A stretch of 64,000 nucleotides of DNA from Erigeron canadensis (Eukaryota; Streptophyta; Magnoliopsida; Asterales; Asteraceae), in assembly GCF_010389155.1 (NCBI RefSeq), contig NC_057762.1, forward strand, positions 10,589,513 to 10,653,512. Direction: 5' to 3'. Each line of letters starts with the position of its first letter. Positions within the stretch are counted from its first letter, which is position 1. Made by a program: the position numbers and the translations under genes. The notes under the pieces were generated by a model. That model did not search any database and was not told where the DNA came from. It saw nothing but the letters and a program-made list of their open reading frames with translations. Shown here piece by piece: positions 58,479 to 64,000 of the stretch.

Positions 58479-61400
58479 TGATGTGTCGTTTGTGTATAAT
58501 TAAAAGCAGTCAAGTTTTAAATTTATAAAATCAAGGAAATACCAAACTAAACACACACTCACGGACAGTGGATCAATTCGTTTGTAATATAGCTATTAGG
58601 TAAGACCAGGTTCGTTCACAGGGACTGATGTGTAAAATCTAGTCTTAAATTTATAAACAAGAAAATACTAATAGTTAGACTTCTACACACAGGCAGTGTA
58701 CCTTATCTCGTATAGTAAAACTATCAGTAAGTCCAGGATCGAACACAGGGACTAATTAAAAGCTAGCGAGTTTAATGCATTTTAAAAATAGTTTTGGATT
58801 TTAAGGACTCCCGTCACCTTGGATTTTGAAAGCGGTTAGTTAATTTGAAAAAGTTAGTAATTCCGTAGAATTAATTGAAAAGAGAATTGTTGTATATCAA
58901 ATAGAATTAAAAGATCATCTACTTCGACTCCATGACAATATAAATTTAGGTTGCACTTAATTGAAGAACCAATTCAAATATGTTGATTAATAATCGAGAA
59001 CTAAACAAAGACTCACCTCGTACCCGTCAAGTTCGTTACTTTATTCAATTCCCTTAATTAACTAGTTCCATTACTAAGACCGGTACCCCAAGACGTCTTT
59101 CATAACTTTCCTAGCCAACTAATTGTTTTGGTTATTTAGATAACAATCGTGTCTATTGATTGTACCCAACCATTAACCCGTTAACCCTTATTAACTATTA
59201 ATTACTTTCTATCGTACCCGTCATAGAAACAATCGCTTCTAACCAAGCAATCAAAATAACTCTTACACAACCTAAGTTACCACTAAGATCATGCAAAAAC
59301 TATCCGCAATCAAGAGTTAAATAACAAAGAATTAATAAGCTAAGATTACGACACAACGTTAAATCAAATCAACTTGAATTATAAAAATAGTGCAACCATC
59401 ATTCAATTGTATCACTTCATCTTAGTAGATGAATAAAGATTTAGCTACTCATGGCAAGAACAATTAAACTAACAAATATTATATAAATATAATCCATAAT
59501 AATTATTTAGTAATGTAGTCTTGCAATTAACAACTAATAATATTAATAATAAAAGAGTAAAGAATCGAACTAGAACGAGTTGTTGCTGCTGCTTCTTGTC
59601 TTACTGTTCGTGGACTTCTTTTCGAAACTCCTTAGTGGCTGCTCGAATTAAAGACAACAAAACCTCACATAAAACAAAATTCTAATTTCGACTCCCTTCT
59701 TTGCGGCTAAATAAACACACGGAACTCCCTTACGAATTCCTCTCGTACGAATTATTAAACCCTCCTTAGTAACCGACCGTTTCCTTTTAATTCGATCGAT
59801 AGATGTTAGCTCCTCCAATTGTGTCACCGATGAGAATATATAACTATTAATGTTGCACCGACTATACTGCCTTCCAAAGTTACAATTCTCTTTTTGAATG
59901 TTCCTTCTTGCTGACTTAACAAAAACAAGGCCCATAGCCACGAGCTCCACATACTTAGTAAATGATCTTTATTCAACTTACTTTCGTTAACTTTCATCTC
60001 GTTGACCTATAATTATATAAAATCACACATTAAGTATAAAAGTCCATAAAAGTGACAATAATACAAACATAATATAAATAAAAGAAACGATATCGCGTAA
60101 AATAAATATATATAAAATAGGCGATATTAGAGACTATGTTTAAGAACTAAGTAAGATTAAGTAACACTAAGATTCGTTGGGGGGTTTTTGTGACCGAGTT
60201 GTCACGTTGCTTTAGAAATAAGATAGTAAAAAGATCTAGTTAGTAATTTCGAGGAATTAATCGAAAGAGAATTGGTTTAAACGGAAAGATTAAAAGTCAT
60301 CTACTTCGAGTCAGATCCATGATATGTTTCCGGTTGCATAGATTAATACAAGTTGGGATCTAAATAAGTCACTAGACTTGGTCACGTGGGTACCACCCTT
60401 TCCGCTAACAAATCCGTATGTCCTACCCAAATCCCCTAGCCGATTAACTACAAGTGTGAGTACCACCCTATCCACCTATAGTTGTTTAACCAATTAGCTT
60501 GTTTAACTAACAATCTTGTCTACCGAATTACCAATCTATTAGAACACTTAATCCTATTACTATTGAATTATTCTTTACCAGTCCATGACATAAAGCCAAC
60601 TATCTAAACCTTAGACAATCAAGATCATGAAGACACACCACTAATACCATTACAAGCATGCATACACAACCAACAATTCAACAATAAATAACAAGGATTA
60701 AGTATATCAAGATCACGACAAAACGTTAAATGTAACTACATGCAACCATCACATAATCATGTCACATCGTCTCAGTAGATGATTAAATATTTAGCTACTC
60801 ATAATAAAAGAACAATCACAATCAATAATATGTAAATTCATAATGTACCAACAGAGAAATAGAGAATTGATTGATGTCAAATTACTGCTCGTCACTATTG
60901 TGGCTGTAACTCTCGCTCACGATGTACACCACCTCCTTATCGATTGATGATTATGATGATTATGTTATTAAGGATTGATGTTTGATTATCAGATGATATG
61001 AGAGTGTTAGGAGGATTTAGATCTGGTGAAAATACCCTAGAAACAGCCCCAAAGTCGACGGGAGGGAGTATATTGTGGCCCTAGGGTTTTAGAGGGGTAT
61101 TTATAGGTTTTCGGGCCAAACCCTAGCTGAACCAACCTTGGGAGCGGCACTGGCTAGACTCCAGCGGTGCTGGTGAGCTTCAGGATAACTTCCAGCGGCG
61201 CTAGGGGCTTGGGAGCGGCGCTGGAGGCTTCAGGCTCAACACGAAAGTTGTAGATCTTTCTCTCGCCTTTCCGTGGATAGCTTACTCGTCAAAAACGGAG
61301 TCTGTATGAAGAAGTTATGCCGAAAATACTAACACGTGGTCATCGGCGCCATGTCAACACAAGTTTCTACATCTTAAGTCTTGAATCTCGACCCGAATCT

Positions 61401-61609
61401 TCATCGAACCATCATTTATCTTTGTTTAAGTCCTTTATCACCATTTCTTGATGTTTTCCTTCATGTCATGAGCAATGAACCTGAAATCACACACACACAC
61501 ACACACACATACATATATATATATGTCATTAAGTATCATAAGTTCACTCAAATGACTATAAAATGGCCATAACTAGTGCGATAAAAGTCTATATAATTAT
61601 CGCTCATCA
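58479..61609 (-). repeat. Solo LTR (outer) interrupted by a related solo LTR
   Basis: Termini TGATGTGTCG...GCTCATCA with GACCA on both sides (58474-58478 and 61610-61614). Without the inner insertion it is about 1.62 kb. No PBS or ORF. The reversed sequence starts TGATGAGCGATAATTATA, which I take as the LTR 5' end, but orientation is tentative. A (CA)n run lies at 61482-61508. Confidence 0.78.
58626..60129 (-). repeat. Inner solo LTR of the same family
   Basis: 1504 bp, TGATGTGTAAAA...GGCGATATTA, flanked by GGGAC (58621-58625) and GAGAC (60130-60134). Its motifs AAGTCCAGGATCGAACACAGG, ATCTACTTCGACTCC and TTTAGCTACTCAT repeat in order in the outer LTR, with strong divergence. The terminal dinucleotide TA instead of CA weakens the call a little. 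Confidence 0.65.
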
Positions 61610-61742
61610 GACCACTAGGTAGTGAGACCCGTGGCATCATTATTAGTTGGCGTAAGACTATTGGGTAGTGAGACCCATGGCATCGTATTAGTTGGTGTAA
61701 GACCCTTGGGCAATGAGACCCGTGGACCAATTATTGTGGTGA
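61609..61742 (+). repeat. ~46-bp tandem repeat in the chromovirus leader
   Basis: Three units of AGACCNNTRGGYARTGAGACC at 61609, 61655 and 61700. The outer solo LTR inserted at AGACCA of an earlier unit. Confidence 0.8.
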
Positions 61743-62439
61743 AAGACCATACAAGATAAGGCAATGAAAAGTAATTGTGTAGTAACATGTTTAAATTGGT
61801 AGTTTAATGTGATGGATGCATGTTACATGTTAGTATAAGGTCATAGAGACTTGGACTTCAATTATAAAGATGATTATTTAAGTGCACGATTAAAAGACCA
61901 TACGGAGTATGGCGAATCTGTTTTTGATTTCGATTGACATGTTTTTCTTGAATGAGTATTTGACTACTTAATGCATGGTGTTAAAAGTTAAGATGAAATT
62001 GACATAGTGAGAACGTGAGGATATTATAGTAACAATGAACTAGTAAATGATAAGTATGGTAGTTATACAAGTTAAAACCTAACCTAAAACTCTCCGAGCC
62101 ATATTGTTTTCTTTTCCTTCGGGAGCGTGAGATACGATGTTTGAGAATAGATCGGCTAAGTGTGAACGACGCCAAATTTCGTGGGAGGACAAAGCGACCT
62201 AATTGAATATCCCTTTTGGGAGAATACAATTGTCTTCGGCGAAATAAATGAAGCGGCCGAAATCTGTTGGAACTTTCGCTTTTGCGTTTTGATAATCATT
62301 GTAGGGCAATCAAGTCTCATGTGTTTGGATCATCGACGTCAAAAGGAAACCACGGTCTAGGCAGAATAATCTTGATGTTCGTGAATTTCTCAATGTCTTC
62401 TTCGTGAATTTTATTCATTCTAGTCGTTCCCTAGAGGTA
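61743..62439 (+). other. Degenerate leader/gag region of the host chromovirus
   Basis: No open frame. gag should lie here; I could not recognise it, so it is deleted or too decayed. Confidence 0.4.
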
Positions 62440-63560
62440 TAAGTATCATTTTTAATGAAATCAAAGATGGCATTACGCGCATTTATTTATCTATTTGTGA
62501 GCTCAATAAAGAAACAATCGAAGATGAGTACCCGTTGTCAAGATTTGATGTCCTATTCGATCACTTGGAAGCAATTTTGCATTATTTAAAGATGGATTTT
62601 CGTCTCATTCATCATCAACTTAAGGCATGCGATGAAGATGTTCCTAAAAATGCTATGTATACTCATTATGAGCACTTTGATTTTGTAGTTATGCTCTTCG
62701 ATTGTATTAATGATTTTGCAATTTTCGTGAAATATATGAACCGCAATTCTCATCCGTTATGTAATATGCCCGTAGTTGTTTTTTTTTGACAACGTCATGT
62801 TTATTCTAAAAGTCGATTCAGCCACGAAGTTCTTTTTACGAAAATCCCGAGAGATACTATAAAAGGAAGAGTTTCATGTCAATTGGTTGGATGAGCGATT
62901 TGGAGAAGTGCAATTATCTCGTCGTGTGATTACCAAAGGAGGGAATGTGGTCGACCCGGCTTGGATTAGTGTAGTGACGAAATGGGAACAACATACAAGA
63001 TCAACATGGATTAGAAGTTTCGTGGTTGACGGGTGACAAATGGAGTTTTATTTTTAGCCTTTTGAAGATAGTCTTACCGTTGACAGAGTAATTAGAAAGA
63101 ATGTGAGGTAAGTTTGGAGAAAAGAATAAGTTGAATCTCGATAAGCTATGAGAAAATTAAGTAAAGCCCAATGCTCATAGTACTTGTTAGAGGATATGAC
63201 AGTTTATTCTTTATTGTAATATTTCAACAAACGGTCTTGGTTGTGCTTCCATGCAAAGGGGAGAAGCTGGACGACGCTACGAGGCATTAAAAGAAATTAA
63301 GAAGAATCGTTCCATTCAGGATTTGGAGTTCATAATTTAATTATTTATTATTTATTTATTTTTGCTGTTTTTACCTATATAGTGTCAAGTTTATCGCTTT
63401 TATCCGATCATATAAGTCTTAAATACTTTCATTTTCTTATCAATCAACGAAATCTCAACCATTGTCGAAGAAGTTGGTTAACTCTATCAAAAGATTACGT
63501 CTACGAAGTTTGGTTGTCGCCCCAGTAAGCCAATGTAGTGGCGGATGTTGTTAGTCTGAA
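62440..63560 (+). pseudogene. RT and RNase H remnant of the host chromovirus
   Basis: Frame 62535-62789 reads YPLSRFDVLFDHLE upstream and across the start, then HHQLKACDEDVPKNA, YTHYEHFDFVVM and NDFAIFVKYMNR. These match in order the gypsy RT blocks normally written YHQLRI-EED-PKTAFRTRYGHYEF. Further on, RVITKGGNVVDP and TKWEQHTRSTWIRSF fit the RT-RNase H connection, and NVVADVVSLK near 63530 fits the NVVADALSRK end of RNase H. The YVDD region is not identifiable. Integrase is missing or unreadable. Confidence 0.75.
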
Positions 63561-63969
63561 AAGTTTTCACCTTTCTTTTTGCGTTTCGCCAGTGTACATG
63601 CTAATCACAATTGGTTTCTCCGATCGAATAGATGAGGCTCAAGAAAAATTTTACAACTAGTCATTCAGAATATATGCAAACCAATCAGGTTACTGTTTGC
63701 TTAGATTTGTCTTAAGGACTCATATAGGAAGTATTATGATATTAAGATTTGATGTGTATTTTAAAAGAAGTTGAATTTTAAAATGAATTGAAATAAAACA
63801 ATGACAAAGAGTCTTGTATTTTGTGAAGAAACGTTTAAGAAGAAGATAAATCAAGACTATATGGTAGTGCAAAGCGCGATGAAAGCATGGAAGGATGACG
63901 ATGTGCTAATGTAAAATTATGAGTCATTGCCAGATACGGCTTGGATCACGAGGTCATGATCCGTTCGAA

Positions 63970-64000
63970 GTGGGGGAGAGTTGCAACATCCCAAAATTTT
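63970..64000 (+). repeat. Polypurine tract and start of the chromovirus 3' LTR
   Basis: GTGGGGGAGAGT (63970-63981) then TGCAACATCCCAAAATTTT to the edge, matching 47419-47437 with few differences. Confidence 0.85.

Larger units (their letters stand above)
47419..64000 (+). mobile_element. Chromovirus hosting nested insertions, runs off the right edge
   Basis: The 5' LTR begins TGTAACATCCCGAAATTTT at 47419 and ends TTTCA at 57981, with a copia element between. The PBS is 57984-57996. The leader includes a ~46-bp tandem repeat. RT and RNase H remnants lie at 62440-63560, a polypurine tract at 63970-63981, and the 3' LTR starts TGCAACATCCC at 63982. Matching LTR starts with a PBS and PPT in between identify it. 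Heavily decayed. Confidence 0.85.

Noticed and set aside
59648..59950. 100-codon minus-strand frame
   Set aside because: Lies within the inner solo LTR; no domain, and the matching part of the outer LTR is not open.
62535..62789. 84-codon frame as a host gene
   Set aside because: It aligns block by block with gypsy RT and sits between a chromovirus PBS and polypurine tract.

Overview
The window is plant nuclear DNA, almost certainly from a eudicot with a large, repeat-rich genome. There are no bacterial-style genes. The content is LTR retrotransposons, a CACTA element, a LINE, a SINE, MITEs, solo LTRs and one exon of a conserved plant gene. The style of the copia proteins recalls Asteraceae, but that is from memory, not a search.

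Layout. 1-1000: first exon (minus strand) of a SUF4-like zinc-finger gene running off the left edge, plus its promoter. 1036-1905: two tandem copies of a ~429 bp non-coding repeat. 1918-10077: a complete but decayed Ty1/copia element (SIRE-like), TSD ATATA. 10105-10290: MITE-like repeat. 10616-13072: a non-autonomous CACTA transposon, TSD ATA, carrying five exon-like pieces of an importin-alpha gene. ~13175-13395: a SINE. 13472-34201: a Tat-lineage Ty3/gypsy element spread over 20.7 kb, TSD ATAAC, interrupted by a second copia element (16279-~24990) and by a minus-strand chromovirus piece (28.6-33.5 kb) lying in its 3' LTR. 34708-37157: chromovirus solo LTR, TSD ATTTT. 37912-43088: another minus-strand chromovirus piece (gag, leader, LTR). 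43130-44030: LINE fragment. 44820-45076: Stowaway-type MITE. 46185-47068: copia solo LTR. 47419 to the right edge: a plus-strand chromovirus. Its 5' LTR holds a SIRE-like copia element (47573-57954) with a very large extra ORF, and its leader holds a solo LTR nested inside another solo LTR (58479-61609).

How it fits together. The DNA records insertion, unequal recombination and mutation. Most retroelement genes are broken. Many in-frame stops sit where Gln, Arg or Trp is expected and fit C-to-T (or G-to-A) decay of methylated DNA. The most interesting items are the CACTA element with the importin-alpha copy; the copia element lacking RT but keeping a ~3.6 kb extra gene behind its own TATA box; a pol fragment joined directly to an R-U5-PBS block at the predicted transcription start; and gag/pol junctions with a constant stop-to-CAG spacing in three copia families. 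The only likely host gene is the SUF4-like exon. All calls come from reading the sequence; nothing was searched.
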